Source of the DNA: Hylemonella gracilis str. Niagara R
GTDB taxonomy: Bacteria > Pseudomonadota > Gammaproteobacteria > Burkholderiales > Burkholderiaceae_C
Assembly (NCBI RefSeq): GCF_000600295.1
Contig: NZ_JEMG01000001.1
Span: forward strand, 2,618,352 to 2,682,351
Direction of reading: 5' to 3'
Length of the DNA: 64,000 bases
Numbering within the stretch: the first letter of the stretch is position 1; each line of letters starts with the position of its first letter. A program made the position numbers and the translations under genes. Positions 9,816 to 19,665 of this stretch are shown piece by piece. The notes under the pieces were generated by a model that saw nothing but the letters and a program-made list of their open reading frames with translations, searched no databases and was not told where the DNA came from.

Positions 9816-11561
9816 ATGGCACCTCACCGTCAGCACGACGAGCGCACACCCCGTTCCCGCTCCACGAGCGCCCGCATCCTGGGGGCACTCACTACCGCCC
9901 TGAGCTGCTTCTCGGCCAACGCAAGCACGCCCTTGGCCACGGCCACACCGGCCGTCGCCCAGGTGTTGGCCGCCGCCGAGGAATCGATGGCCTTGCCTGG
10001 CAGCGCAGAGGGGGGCTGGTTGGTGGTCGAACCACAGACGGTTCGCCTGCTGGATGCCACGGGTCGCGAGCGCGACCGCCTGCCCGTGAGAGCCGAGCAC
10101 CTCGACCTTCGGCCGAGCGGCAACACCAGGGCCGCGAGGGCCGTCGTCTTTGACAGCGATCACCAGCAGCCGCTGCTCTTGACGATCAAGGACTTCCGCC
10201 TGCAATTGGCCCACCGCTTCGAGCCGGTGGACTATGCGCTGGAGGCCATGTGCCTGTACCGCGATGGCCAGGGGCTGGACCACCTGTTCATGATCGCCAA
10301 GGACGGTCTGGCCGAGCAATGGTTGTTGCCCCTGCCGGACGCCCAGGGCGCGCCGCGCCTGCTGCGCCACCTGGCACTGCCCCCCAACGCCGAAAGCTGC
10401 CGGGGCGACGACCAACGCGGGTTGATCCTGATCGAGGAAGGAACCGAAACCGGTCGCGGTTTCTGGGCCTACGCCGCCGACGGTGAAGGTGTGCCGCGAC
10501 GCCGTTGGTTGGGCGCCAAGCTACCACCCGCGGATCGTCTGCCGACCTGGTCCTCGGCCACGGCCCGCCTGCCCTACGTCCTGCCCAGTGCGCAGACCGA
10601 TCCGGTGGCCCGCAGCGGCGATGCCGCCGATGACCCCGCCATCTGGATCCACCCCGGCGATCCGACACGCTCGCGCATTCTCGGCACCAACAAGAAACAA
10701 GGCCTGCTGAGTTATGACCTGCAAGGCCGACAAATGCAGTTGATCGAGTCGGGTAGGCTCAACAACGTGGACGTGCGGCAAAACCTCCACATCGGTCCAT
10801 CCACGAACGAGACCGCCGTGGACCTGGCGGTGGCCACGCAGCGCGACGACAACACGCTGGTGGTCTTCGAGATCGACGCACAGGGCCAGGCACGTGAAGC
10901 CGCGCGCATCGCGACCGGACTGAAGGACATCTACGGCATGTGCCTGCACCGCACGCCGCGAGGCGGACTGGAGGCCTTCGTCAACGACAAGAGTGGGCGT
11001 TTCGAACATATCCGCATCACGCGACAGCAGCAAGGCAGCGAGATCAGCTACGCAGGTGAGCGTCTGCGCGTCTTTAGCACCCGCAGCCAGCCAGAAGGCT
11101 GTGTGGCAGACGACGCCCAAGGGCGCTTGTTCTTCGGCGAGGAAAAACGCGGTATCTGGACCCTGCCCACCGCCACAGATCGCCGGGAGTCGGCGCAGCT
11201 CATCCTCGGCGTGGGGCCGTGGCTGGTGGCTGACGTGGAAGGTTTGGCGATCTACCGCAGCGCGAACAGCCAGGCGTCCTACCTCATTGCCTCCAGCCAG
11301 GGCAACAACAGCTACGTGGTGCTCGACGCGCTGCCGCCCCACAAGGTGCGCGGCGCCTTCCGCATCGGCATCAACGCACAGGCAGGCATCGACGGCGCCT
11401 CCGAAACCGATGGCCTGGAAGTCAGCCCGGTTCGTCTGAGCGGCGCCTACGATCAAGGAATGCTGGTCGTGCAGGACGGCTACAAGCGCCTGCCCGACGG
11501 CGCCCAAAACTTCAAATACATCGCTTGGCGCACCATCGCGCAAGCACTGGGCCTCAATTAA
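9816..11561 (+). CDS. Beta-propeller phytase (3-phytase), two-domain form
   Basis: The enzyme removes phosphate groups from phytate (inositol hexakisphosphate), usually as its calcium complex. The 581-residue precursor has a signal-like segment (about residues 20-37). Residues about 250-581 form the phytase propeller (PF02333), with SGDAADDPAIWIHPGDP, ESGRLNNVDVR, ATQRDDNTLVVFEID, QPEGCVADDAQGRLFFGEE, DVEGLAIY and ETDGLEVS, motifs that carry the calcium and phosphate ligands. Residues about 45-245 look like an incomplete second propeller domain, as in known dual-domain phytases where it raises activity on soluble phytate. It lies 61 bases after the receptor gene and probably shares its transcript. 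Export to the periplasm or beyond is likely. Confidence 0.92.
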   Translation: MAPHRQHDERTPRSRSTSARILGALTTALSCFSANASTPLATATPAVAQVLAAAEESMALPGSAEGGWLVVEPQTVRLLDATGRERDRLPVRAEHLDLRPSGNTRAARAVVFDSDHQQPLLLTIKDFRLQLAHRFEPVDYALEAMCLYRDGQGLDHLFMIAKDGLAEQWLLPLPDAQGAPRLLRHLALPPNAESCRGDDQRGLILIEEGTETGRGFWAYAADGEGVPRRRWLGAKLPPADRLPTWSSATARLPYVLPSAQTDPVARSGDAADDPAIWIHPGDPTRSRILGTNKKQGLLSYDLQGRQMQLIESGRLNNVDVRQNLHIGPSTNETAVDLAVATQRDDNTLVVFEIDAQGQAREAARIATGLKDIYGMCLHRTPRGGLEAFVNDKSGRFEHIRITRQQQGSEISYAGERLRVFSTRSQPEGCVADDAQGRLFFGEEKRGIWTLPTATDRRESAQLILGVGPWLVADVEGLAIYRSANSQASYLIASSQGNNSYVVLDALPPHKVRGAFRIGINAQAGIDGASETDGLEVSPVRLSGAYDQGMLVVQDGYKRLPDGAQNFKYIAWRTIAQALGLN

Positions 11562-11881
11562 TTTGTTAGGAATAATTCTTATTCATATAATGTGCGCTGG
11601 CGGTGCCGCTTTGTGGCCTGGGCCTCCTGGGTTGGTCTGGCCTCGGAAGGCATGCCGTACTTGTTTTTTTCTTTTCCCTCGCCTGACCGTCACGCTTCTT
11701 TCGTCTCCTGCCCACCCTGTTTTTGCCCGTACCCGTGAATCCCGGACTTCAACGCCCCGCCATGCTGGCTGACACACCCCAAGCCCGTCGCGCTGGGGCA
11801 GTTGACGCGCGCGGGCCTGGGCACCGGACACCGTCGCGAACAACGCATCATTTTTCGCGCATCGCGTCGCGGTGGCCCGCA
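11562..11881. other. Intergenic region with the tonB promoter and long leader
   Basis: The first 30 bases are AT-rich and hold the promoter and Fur-like site described separately. The remaining 290 bases up to the tonB ATG are GC-rich, contain a pyrimidine tract near 11660-11680, and show no gene or clear terminator. An in-frame upstream reading of tonB from 11723 is possible but lacks the features of a membrane anchor. Confidence 0.5.
11563..11591 (+). promoter_or_regulatory. Sigma70 promoter overlapped by a Fur-like operator, upstream of tonB
   Basis: TTGTTA (11563-11568), a 17-base spacer and a perfect TATAAT (11586-11591) form a strong sigma70 promoter in otherwise GC-rich DNA. The spacer holds the inverted repeat GAATAATTCTTATTC (11570-11584). 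The 19-mer at 11565-11583 matches 12 of 19 positions of the E. coli Fur box, and the reverse strand reads ATAAGAATTATTC, a common Fur-site core. Repression by iron-loaded Fur would fit tonB-exbBD. The promoter is seen in the sequence; the regulator is inferred. Confidence 0.65.
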
Positions 11882-12559
11882 ATGCGCCACAGCCTGTTGA
11901 CTTTCCTGAATGACCGGCGTTTTCACGTCGCCATGCTCGTCGCCTTTGCCCATGCTGGCGCAATCTGGCTACTCCAGCAAAGCGGCTCCCCACCAGGTTC
12001 GACAGAAACCCTGGTGAATGGCGAACTGGTGAGCGAGATCGTGGCGCCACCCACACCCACGGTAGCGCCCCAGCCGCAATCTGCGGCCAAACCCCAGCCG
12101 CGTCCCACCCCGCCGCAGCCGCCGCAACAGGTGCAGCCCACGCCACCCGTGCAGGACACACCGTCCCAACTGGTGCAGGAAACGCCCCAGCCACAAACAC
12201 CACAAACCGAAGCAGCGCCAATCGAGACCCCCGTGGTGGCGCAGGAGTCGGCAGCGCCGCCTCCACCGCAACGTACCGAACAGCCTTCGGTCGACGCCAG
12301 CTACCTCTATAACAAGCACCCTGCCTATCCAGAGGTCAGCCGCCGATTCAACGAACAAGGCCAGGTCATCGTGCGCGTGCTCATCGGCACCAAAGGCGAG
12401 GTGCTGCGGGCGGAGTTGGGCAAATCCAGTGGCTTCGTGCGATTGGACCGCACGGCGGTCTCCGCCGTGCGCGGCTGGCGTTTCCTGCCTGGCAAGCGGG
12501 ACGGTCAGGCCGAGGCCATGTGGTTCAACGTACCGATCAACTTCGTGCTTGAGCAATAA
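11882..12559 (+). CDS. tonB: Energy transducer TonB
   Basis: TonB spans the periplasm and passes the energy of the proton gradient from ExbB-ExbD to outer membrane receptors. The 225-residue protein has an N-terminal membrane anchor (about residues 13-32), then a long Pro-rich spacer (VAPQPQSAAKPQPRPTPPQP and following, residues 50-130). It ends in a TonB C-terminal domain (NKHPAYPEVSRRFNEQGQVI, then VRGWRFLPGKRDG and the end PINFVLEQ). The ATG at 11882 puts the anchor at the N-terminus as expected. exbB follows after 38 bases and exbD after that. Placement right behind a receptor and phytase suggests a dedicated TonB, although it may also serve other receptors. Confidence 0.94.
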   Translation: MRHSLLTFLNDRRFHVAMLVAFAHAGAIWLLQQSGSPPGSTETLVNGELVSEIVAPPTPTVAPQPQSAAKPQPRPTPPQPPQQVQPTPPVQDTPSQLVQETPQPQTPQTEAAPIETPVVAQESAAPPPPQRTEQPSVDASYLYNKHPAYPEVSRRFNEQGQVIVRVLIGTKGEVLRAELGKSSGFVRLDRTAVSAVRGWRFLPGKRDGQAEAMWFNVPINFVLEQ

Positions 12560-12597
12560 GGCGCGACCTGTTCCATTTTTCTTCTGGAGTTTTGTCT

Positions 12598-13326
12598 ATG
12601 GATTCGCAATTCGGTCTGTCCCACGTCTGGGCCCAGGGGGACTGGATCACGCGCAGCGTGGCCCTGCTGCTGCTGGGCATGTCCATCGCCTCCTGGGTGG
12701 TCATCGTGCTCAAGGCCCTGGACCTGATGCGCTGCCGCAAGCAGGCCGCGCTGACCGAGGACTTCTGGCACAGCGCCGACTTGGCCGAGGGCCTGAACCG
12801 TCTCAACCTACCGAAGGACAAGCGCCCGCAAGACAACTTCTTCCGCGCCTTGGCCGAGGAAGGTCGCGAGGCCGCGCTGCACCACCGCAACGCCAAGGCA
12901 ACGTTGCACGACAGCCTGGACGTGAGCGACTGGGTCACGCGCAGCCTGCGCAACAGCATCGACCACGCGAGCGCCAAGCTGCAGGGCGGCCTGGCGGTGC
13001 TGGCCACCGTGGGTTCCACCTCGCCCTTCATCGGCCTGTTCGGCACCGTCTGGGGCATCTACCACGCCCTGCTGTCCATCGGCGCATCCGGCCAGGCCAG
13101 CATCGACCAGGTGGCCGGCCCCATCGGCGAGGCGCTGATCATGACGGCCTTCGGCCTGGCCGTGGCCATCCCCGCCGTGCTGGGCAACAACGCCTTGGTG
13201 CGCGGCAACAAGGCCGTGCTGGGCCAGCTCAACAGCTTCGCCCACGACCTGCACGCCTATTTCGTGACCGGCGCGCGCGTGCACAGTCACGCGAAGCAGA
13301 AGGTCGTCTCCATGAAGAAGGCCTGA
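12598..13326 (+). CDS. exbB: TonB system proton channel subunit ExbB
   Basis: ExbB is a MotA/TolQ/ExbB-type inner membrane protein that with ExbD forms the proton-driven motor for TonB. The 242-residue sequence has a first membrane helix at about residues 17-40 and the conserved channel region with GGLAVLATVGSTSPFIGLFGTVWGIYHAL and ALIMTAFGLAVAIPAVLGNN, the family hallmarks. The ATG at 12598 has CTGGAG nine bases upstream; an upstream TTG is unlikely. It lies between tonB and exbD. Confidence 0.95.
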   Translation: MDSQFGLSHVWAQGDWITRSVALLLLGMSIASWVVIVLKALDLMRCRKQAALTEDFWHSADLAEGLNRLNLPKDKRPQDNFFRALAEEGREAALHHRNAKATLHDSLDVSDWVTRSLRNSIDHASAKLQGGLAVLATVGSTSPFIGLFGTVWGIYHALLSIGASGQASIDQVAGPIGEALIMTAFGLAVAIPAVLGNNALVRGNKAVLGQLNSFAHDLHAYFVTGARVHSHAKQKVVSMKKA

Positions 13327-13364
13327 ACGTGGCCTTCGCACCCCGCATCTGAAATATCAGCGCC

Positions 13365-13775
13365 ATGTCCTTTTCAAGCTCCAACGACGGCGACGAGGTG
13401 ATGGGCGAGATCAACATGACGCCCCTGGTGGACGTCATGCTGGTACTGCTCATCGTCTTCATCATCACCGTGCCGGTGATGAACCACTCCATCCAGGTCA
13501 GCCTGCCGCAGGCCAGCAGCCAGCGCGAGGAGATCAAGCCCGAAACCCTGCGCCTGGCCGTGGACGCGGCGGGTGAATACAACCTCAACGGCAGCCCCAT
13601 CACGGCCGCCGAACTGCCCGGCGTGCTGCAGGCCGAGGCCCAGCGCGAACCCGTGCCCGACCTGCACATCAGTGGCGACAAGGCGGTGCGCTACGAGCAT
13701 GTGGCCAAGGCCATGGCCATCGCCCAACAGGCGGGACTGAAAAAAATCGGCTTCGTGACGGAGCCGGTCAAATAA
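13365..13775 (+). CDS. exbD: TonB system stator subunit ExbD
   Basis: ExbD is the partner of ExbB and carries the proton-accepting aspartate. The 136-residue protein begins with a short cytoplasmic tail (EVMGEINMTPLVDVMLVLLIVF), where the Asp in LVDVMLVLLIVF is the conserved membrane residue used in proton transfer. A periplasmic domain follows. Length and pattern are normal. It is the last gene of the tonB-exbB-exbD operon; the next gene is on the opposite strand 26 bases away. Confidence 0.95.
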   Translation: MSFSSSNDGDEVMGEINMTPLVDVMLVLLIVFIITVPVMNHSIQVSLPQASSQREEIKPETLRLAVDAAGEYNLNGSPITAAELPGVLQAEAQREPVPDLHISGDKAVRYEHVAKAMAIAQQAGLKKIGFVTEPVK

Positions 13776-13801
13776 GCGACGGGTTTTGCCGTCGCGCGTG
13801 A

Positions 13802-14995
13802 TCAGCCCCCACCGTACAACCAGGGCTGGTCCATCAGCTTGGCGCCCAGCAGGCGCAAGCCCGCGTCCCGCACCCAGGCGACGGGGCCGCGCAGGTGGTA
13901 AATGCGCCCGTTGCGCGCGGCGCGCGCCTGCACCTGCGCATTGCGCTGCCAACGGTTGAGCGCGTAGCGCTGTAGCAGCACAGGGGTGTCGATCAGGGCA
14001 CCGAGCTCACGCGCCTGACCCAGCAGGCGGCCCAGCTCGGCCGCGTCCTCGATCGCCATGCCTGCGCCCTGAGCCAGGTAGGGCCGCATGGGGTGAGCCG
14101 CGTCGCCCAACAGGGCCACGCGACTTTGCGCCATCTGGGCAGCGCCCTGCACCGGCGGGCGGTCGTTCAAGGCCCACAGACGCCAGGACGGCACGGCCGC
14201 CACCAGCTCACGCAAGAGTGCGCAAGCGTCCACCAAACGCGCCTGCAGCTCGGCGGTGCTGGCCGCGTGGTCCCAGTGTGCCGGGTCCGCAGGCGCAGCC
14301 CCTTCGACGATGGCGACGACATTGAGCCAGTCGCCACCGCGCACCGGGTACTGAACCACATGCAGGCCCGGCCCCAGCCAGACCGTGACGCAGGTGCTGC
14401 GCAAGGCCGCAGGCAGTTCGGCCTGCCGGACCAGGGCGCGGTAGGCCAGATGACCGGTACCGCGCGGTGGCCCGTCGCCCAGCAGTTGGGCACGCACCCG
14501 GCTCCAGAGGCCGTCTGCGCCGATCAGCAGATCACCCTCCACCTCCAGCCCATCTTCGAAGCGCACGCGCACGGAATCCGCGGAAGCCTCGTAAGTCTCG
14601 AGCGCGCGGCCAGCGTGCAGCCAGAGGCTGTCCGCCTGCTCACGCTGCAGAACGTTGAGCAACAGTTCGTGCAGATCGGCGCGGTGGATGCAGAGGTAAG
14701 GTGCGCCGTAACGCTGCGGAAAATCCGCCAGCGGCAGGCTGGCCAACGTCGCGCCATCCGCCGCGCGCCGCGCCCACACGCGGTCCGGACGGGCCACCAC
14801 CTGGGCCAGGGCGGCTTCCAGCCCCCAGCCCTGCAGCACACGCACCACGTTGGGACCGAGCTGGATGCCAGCACCGACCTCACTGAATTCCGCCGCACGC
14901 TCGTACAGGCGCACCCGGCAGCCGGCGCGGCGACAGGCCAGCGCGGCGGCCAGTCCACCAATGCCACCGCCCGCGATCAAGACATCAGGCAACAC
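13802..14995 (-). CDS. FAD-dependent monooxygenase (salicylate hydroxylase/UbiH-like)
   Basis: The 397-residue enzyme belongs to the group A flavoprotein monooxygenases, which hydroxylate aromatic rings using NAD(P)H and oxygen. Visible motifs are the FAD-binding GGGIGGLAAALACRRAG at the N-terminus, the DG motif (LLIGADGLWSRVR) near residue 165, and the GD motif (VALLGDAAHPMRPYLAQGAG) near residue 300. The start is GTG at 14995, preceded by GGAGGGG. It lies 47 bases downstream of parC, possibly on the same transcript. The substrate is unknown; 3-hydroxybenzoate or salicylate hydroxylase-like activity is a fair guess by family, with no degradation genes nearby to support it. Confidence 0.85.
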   Translation of the reverse strand: MLPDVLIAGGGIGGLAAALACRRAGCRVRLYERAAEFSEVGAGIQLGPNVVRVLQGWGLEAALAQVVARPDRVWARRAADGATLASLPLADFPQRYGAPYLCIHRADLHELLLNVLQREQADSLWLHAGRALETYEASADSVRVRFEDGLEVEGDLLIGADGLWSRVRAQLLGDGPPRGTGHLAYRALVRQAELPAALRSTCVTVWLGPGLHVVQYPVRGGDWLNVVAIVEGAAPADPAHWDHAASTAELQARLVDACALLRELVAAVPSWRLWALNDRPPVQGAAQMAQSRVALLGDAAHPMRPYLAQGAGMAIEDAAELGRLLGQARELGALIDTPVLLQRYALNRWQRNAQVQARAARNGRIYHLRGPVAWVRDAGLRLLGAKLMDQPWLYGGG

Positions 14996-15042
14996 CCGTC
15001 ATCCCCTCCACCGGACACGCTTTGCACCGCTGGCGCGGCGCC

Positions 15043-17421
15043 TCATTCGACCCGAGTGACACCGGTTGGCTTGAAGCCCAGGTCCGCCGCCTTGCCCTTG
15101 CGGCCACGCGTCGCCTTGGCGTTGTTGAGGCTGCGAATTTCCAGCGTCTCGTCGCGTTCCTTGCCACCGCGTCCCAGGCCTTCGATGCGCACGCTGCGGG
15201 TGTAGGCCGCTGCGCCAGCGAGCGTGTCCTTGGGCTCCAGGTCGATCAGCATCAGGCCGCGCCCGCCACTGGGCATGGGCTTGAGCTCGCCGATCTGGAA
15301 GCTCAGGATGCGCCCGCCGGTGGACACGCACGCCACGTGGCTGGCCGGGCTGTACAGGCCGCCCTCGGTCGCGCTCGCGACCACACCCGTGGAAGGGTTG
15401 GGCGCGTGCGCCATCGAGGGACGGCAGATCGTGTCGGGCGTGCCGTCGCTGCCGCAATTGATGAAGGCCTTGCCGCCCTTCTGCCGCGACACCATGTTCT
15501 CCACCTGGGCCAGGAAACCGTAGCCACCCGAGGTGGACAGCAGCAGCCAGGCCGAGGCCGGACCCGCGTAGTAGTGAACCAGCTGCGTGCCAGCTTCCAG
15601 CTCGATCATCGTGGTCAGCGGCTGACCGTCGCCGCGCGCGCCGGGCAAGGCCGAGACCGGCACGGAATAGACACGGCCGTTGCTGCCGAAAGCCAGCATC
15701 ACGTCCACCGTGCGGCATTCGAAAGTGCCGTAGAGGCCATCACCGGCCTTGAAGGCGAAGCTGGCCGGGTCATGCCCATGGCCCTGGCGCGCGCGCACCC
15801 AACCTTTTTGCGACACCACGACGGTGACCGGCTCATCAACGACCTTCACTTCGGCCACGGCCTTCTTCTCGGCCTGGATCAAGGTGCGGCGCGTGTCCCC
15901 GAAGGCCTTGGCGTCGGCCTCGATCTCCTTGACCATGAGCTTGCGCAAGGCAGCCGGACTGCCCAGGATGTCCTTGAGTTCTTTTTCCTTGCCGCGCAGT
16001 TCGTCCAGTTCCTGCTCGATCTTGATGGCTTCCAGCCTGGCCAATTGGCGCAGGCGGATTTCGAGGATGTCCTCGGCCTGCCGGTCACTCAAGCGGAAAC
16101 GCTTGATCAGCGCGGGCTTGGGTTCGTCCGAGTTGCGGATGATCCTGATGACCTCGTCCACGTTGAGCAGCACGGTCTGCCGCCCTTCGAGGATGTGGAT
16201 GCGGTCCTGCACCTTGCCCAGGCGGTGTTGCGAGCGCCGCGCGATGGTCTGCTGGCGGAAGGTGATCCATTCCTCCAGCATCTGGCGCATGGACTTCTGC
16301 ACCGGCTTGCCGTCCAGCCCCACCATGGTGAGATTGATCGGCGCGGAAGTTTCCAGGCTGGTGTGGGCCAGCAGCGTGGTGATGAGTTCGCTCTGCTCGA
16401 TCTTGCTGGTCTTGGGTTCGCAGACCAGGCGCACGGGTGCGTCCTTGCTCGACTCGTCGCGCACGCCATCCAGCACGGACAGCAGCGCGGCCTTGAGCTG
16501 AGCCTGCTCCGCCGTCACGGACTTCTTGCCCGTCTTGACCTTGGGGTTGGACAGCTCCTCGATTTCCTCCAACACCTTCTGCGTGCTGACGCCGGGCGGC
16601 AATTCGGTCACGACCAGTTGCCATTGGCCACGCGCCAGCTCCTCGATCTTCCAGCGCGCGCGCACCTTGAGCGAGCCGCGCCCGGTGCGGTAGGCCTCGG
16701 CGATGTCGGCTTCGGCACTGATGATCTGCCCGCCGCCGGGATAGTCCGGGCCAGGCAACAGTTCGAACAGTTCCTCGTCCTTGAGCTTGGGCGACTTGAT
16801 CAGGGCCACGCAGGCCGCGGCCACCTCGCCCAGGTTGTGGCTCGGAATTTCGGTCGCGAGACCCACGGCGATGCCGCTGGCGCCGTTGAGCAGCGTGAAG
16901 GGCAAGCGTGCGGGCAACTGCTTGGGTTCCTCGGTGGAACCGTCGTAGTTGGGCATGAAGTCCACCGTGCCCTCGTCGATCTCGTCAAGCAGCAGCGTGG
17001 ATATCTTGGCCAGGCGCGCCTCGGTGTAGCGCATGGCCGCCGCGCCGTCGCCGTCGCGGCTGCCGAAGTTGCCTTGGCCGTCGATCAGCGGGTAGCGCTG
17101 CGCGAAGTCCTGCGCCATGCGCACCAACGCGTCGTAAGCCGCCTGGTCACCGTGCGGATGGAAACGACCCAGCACGTCACCGACCACGCGCGCGCTCTTG
17201 ACAGGCTTGGCGGCCGTGTTACCGCTGTAGCCCAGGCCCATGCGCTCCATGGCGTAGAGGATGCGGCGCTGCACCGGTTTCTGCCCGTCGCTCACATCGG
17301 GCAGGGCCCGGCCCTTGACGACGGACAGCGCGTATTCCAGGTAGGCGCGCTGGGCGTAGTTGGCGAGCCAGAGGCTGTCGCCGGTTTCGCCCTGGTTCAG
17401 ATCGATGGTTTCAGTGCTCAT
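15043..17421 (-). CDS. parC: DNA topoisomerase IV subunit A
   Basis: ParC cuts and rejoins both DNA strands to separate daughter chromosomes, working as a ParC2-ParE2 complex. The 792-residue protein has the breakage-reunion domain ([19 protein letters not shown]; catalytic Tyr in [15 protein letters not shown]) and a C-terminal beta-pinwheel with repeated blades (about residues 510-760). In the quinolone-determining stretch, [20 protein letters not shown], a Gln stands where E. coli ParC has Ser80 and an Asp replaces Glu84. The ATG at 17421 gives [10 protein letters not shown]; a GTG at 17436 overlapping the parE stop is an alternative. parE is directly upstream. Confidence 0.96.
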   Translation of the reverse strand: MSTETIDLNQGETGDSLWLANYAQRAYLEYALSVVKGRALPDVSDGQKPVQRRILYAMERMGLGYSGNTAAKPVKSARVVGDVLGRFHPHGDQAAYDALVRMAQDFAQRYPLIDGQGNFGSRDGDGAAAMRYTEARLAKISTLLLDEIDEGTVDFMPNYDGSTEEPKQLPARLPFTLLNGASGIAVGLATEIPSHNLGEVAAACVALIKSPKLKDEELFELLPGPDYPGGGQIISAEADIAEAYRTGRGSLKVRARWKIEELARGQWQLVVTELPPGVSTQKVLEEIEELSNPKVKTGKKSVTAEQAQLKAALLSVLDGVRDESSKDAPVRLVCEPKTSKIEQSELITTLLAHTSLETSAPINLTMVGLDGKPVQKSMRQMLEEWITFRQQTIARRSQHRLGKVQDRIHILEGRQTVLLNVDEVIRIIRNSDEPKPALIKRFRLSDRQAEDILEIRLRQLARLEAIKIEQELDELRGKEKELKDILGSPAALRKLMVKEIEADAKAFGDTRRTLIQAEKKAVAEVKVVDEPVTVVVSQKGWVRARQGHGHDPASFAFKAGDGLYGTFECRTVDVMLAFGSNGRVYSVPVSALPGARGDGQPLTTMIELEAGTQLVHYYAGPASAWLLLSTSGGYGFLAQVENMVSRQKGGKAFINCGSDGTPDTICRPSMAHAPNPSTGVVASATEGGLYSPASHVACVSTGGRILSFQIGELKPMPSGGRGLMLIDLEPKDTLAGAAAYTRSVRIEGLGRGGKERDETLEIRSLNNAKATRGRKGKAADLGFKPTGVTRVE

Positions 17422-17432
17422 GATGCTTCTAC

Positions 17433-19415
17433 TCACACGTCGATTTCAACGGCATCGCCGTGCAACTCCATCAGCTCACGGCGCGCGGCGGCCTCGCCCT
17501 TGCCCATGAGCTTGGTGATCTCGTCCTCGGTCTGGCGCGTGTCATAGCCGCCCAACTGCACCTGCAGCAAGCGACGGGTATCGGGGTTGAGCGTGGTCTC
17601 CCAGAGCTGCTCGGCATTCATTTCGCCCAGGCCCTTGAAGCGGCTGATCTGGCAGCGTTCCTTGGCCACGCCTTCCTTGGCGGCCTTATCCAGGATGGCG
17701 GTCAGCTCACCCTCATCCAGCGCGTAGGCCTTGGCCGCCGGCTTCTTGCCGCGCGCGGGCATGTCCACGCGGAACAGCGGTGGGCGCGCCACATAGACAT
17801 GGCCGGTCTCGATCAACTTGGGGAAGTGGCGGAAAAAGAGCGTGAGCAGCAGCACCTGGATGTGCGAGCCGTCCACATCGGCGTCGGAGAGGATGCAAAT
17901 CTTGCCGTAGCGCAGGCCGCTCAAATCGGGCTCGTCGTTCGGGCCATGCGGGTCCACACCGATGGCGACCGAGATGTCGTGGATTTCGGTGTTGGCGAAC
18001 AGACGGTCGCGCTCGACCTCCCAGGTGTTGAGCACCTTGCCACGCAGGGGCAGGATGGCCTGGCTTTCCTTGTCGCGGCCCATCTTGGCGCTGCCGCCCG
18101 CGCTGTCACCCTCGACCAGGAACAACTCGTTGTGCGCGAGGTCCTTGCTTTCGCAGTCGGTCAGCTTGCCTGGCAACACGGCCACGCCGCTGCCCTTTTT
18201 CTTCTCGACCTTCTGGCCCGCGCGCTGGCGCGTCTGCGCGGCGCGGATGGCCAGCTCGGCCAGCTTCTTGCCATATTCGACATGCTGGTTGAGCCACAGC
18301 TCCAGTGCGGGCCGCACGAAGCTGCTGACCAAGCGCACCGCGTCGCGTGAATTCAAGCGCTCCTTGATCTGGCCCTGAAACTGCGGATCCAGCACTTTGG
18401 CCGACAGCACGTAGCTGGCGCGTGCGAACACATCCTCGGGCAGCAGCTTCACACCCTTGGGCAGCAGGGAATGCAGGTCGATGAAGCTCTTGACGGCGTT
18501 GAACAGGCCATCACGCAGGCCGCTGTCGTGTGTGCCGCCCGCGCTGGTGGGGATCAGGTTGACGTAGCTCTCGCGCACAGGCGCGCCGTCCTCGGTGAAG
18601 GCCACGGCCCAGGCCGCGCCCTCGCCCTCGGCGAAGCTGTCGTTGTCCTCGGCGTAACCCTCGCCCTCGAAGAGCGGGATCACCGGGTCGGAGGTCAGCG
18701 TCTGCATCAGGTAGTCGCGCAGGCCGCCCTTGTAGAGCCAGGTCTGGGTGTCGGAGGCCTTGGCGTCCTTGCCCTTCTCCACGGTCAGCGTGACGGTGAC
18801 ACCCGGCATCAGCACGGCCTTGCTGCGCAGCAGATGCGTGAGTTCGCCCATGGGCAAGGCGGCAGACTCGAAGTACTTGGCGTCGGGCCAGACGCGCACC
18901 GTGGTGCCTTGCTTGCGCTCGCCGGCCTGCAGCGCGCGCGTCGAGAGTTTTTCCACCACATCGCCGCCCGCGAAACCGATACTCGCAGCCTTGCCCTCGC
19001 GAAAGCTGGTGACGACGAGCTTCTTCGCCAGGGCGTTGGTCACGGACACGCCCACGCCGTGCAGGCCGCCCGAGAAGCTGTAGGCCCCGCCCGAGCTCTT
19101 GTCGAACTTGCCGCCCGCGTGCAGGCGGGTGTAGACGATCTCGATGACCGGCACCTTCTCCTCTGGATGCAGGCCGTGCGGGATGCCGCGGCCATCGTCC
19201 TCCACGCTGACCGAGCCGTCCGCGTGCAAGATGACGGCGATGCGCTTGCCGTGCCCGGCAAGGGCCTCGTCGGCCGCGTTGTCCAGCACCTCCTGGATGA
19301 TGTGCAGCGGGTTATCGGTGCGGGTGTACATGCCCGGCCGCTGCTTGACCGGCTCCAGCCCCTTGAGGACGCGGATGGAGCCTTCGGAATATTCAGGGTT
19401 AGGTTTGGTCGCCAT
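17433..19415 (-). CDS. parE: DNA topoisomerase IV subunit B
   Basis: ParE is the ATPase subunit of topoisomerase IV. The 660-residue product shows the GHKL ATP site ([18 protein letters not shown] and [19 protein letters not shown]), the transducer domain, and the TOPRIM part with [19 protein letters not shown] and [17 protein letters not shown], whose acidic residues bind magnesium, ending GDAVEIDV. The start [19 protein letters not shown] at 19415 is typical; longer readings add unrelated sequence. parC follows with 11 bases between (or four overlapping bases if parC uses its GTG), so the two subunits are made together. Confidence 0.96.
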   Translation of the reverse strand: MATKPNPEYSEGSIRVLKGLEPVKQRPGMYTRTDNPLHIIQEVLDNAADEALAGHGKRIAVILHADGSVSVEDDGRGIPHGLHPEEKVPVIEIVYTRLHAGGKFDKSSGGAYSFSGGLHGVGVSVTNALAKKLVVTSFREGKAASIGFAGGDVVEKLSTRALQAGERKQGTTVRVWPDAKYFESAALPMGELTHLLRSKAVLMPGVTVTLTVEKGKDAKASDTQTWLYKGGLRDYLMQTLTSDPVIPLFEGEGYAEDNDSFAEGEGAAWAVAFTEDGAPVRESYVNLIPTSAGGTHDSGLRDGLFNAVKSFIDLHSLLPKGVKLLPEDVFARASYVLSAKVLDPQFQGQIKERLNSRDAVRLVSSFVRPALELWLNQHVEYGKKLAELAIRAAQTRQRAGQKVEKKKGSGVAVLPGKLTDCESKDLAHNELFLVEGDSAGGSAKMGRDKESQAILPLRGKVLNTWEVERDRLFANTEIHDISVAIGVDPHGPNDEPDLSGLRYGKICILSDADVDGSHIQVLLLTLFFRHFPKLIETGHVYVARPPLFRVDMPARGKKPAAKAYALDEGELTAILDKAAKEGVAKERCQISRFKGLGEMNAEQLWETTLNPDTRRLLQVQLGGYDTRQTEDEITKLMGKGEAAARRELMELHGDAVEIDV

Positions 19416-19665
19416 GGGCTTGCTCGCTTTTTGCGCGCGATTGTAGTGGCAGGACGCATGCCAACTGGATGCGCATCCAGCCACCGCCCCCGCCGATTCC
19501 CTGTGCTTGGCCTCAAGCCCTGTTTTGTTTCACGTCCCGTACGTCCTGCACGCGACGACACGGATCCGCCAAAAAGGCTACAGTTCCGGGCGAAACACCC
19601 GGCTCAAGCCCACAGCGTCAGCAAGCCAAGCGCACCCAAGAACAAACACACAACAGACTCCGGCC

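Noticed and set aside
15022-17547. 841-codon open frame on the plus strand opposite parC
   Set aside because: Antisense shadow of parC with low-complexity His/Gln/Leu composition and no family resemblance.
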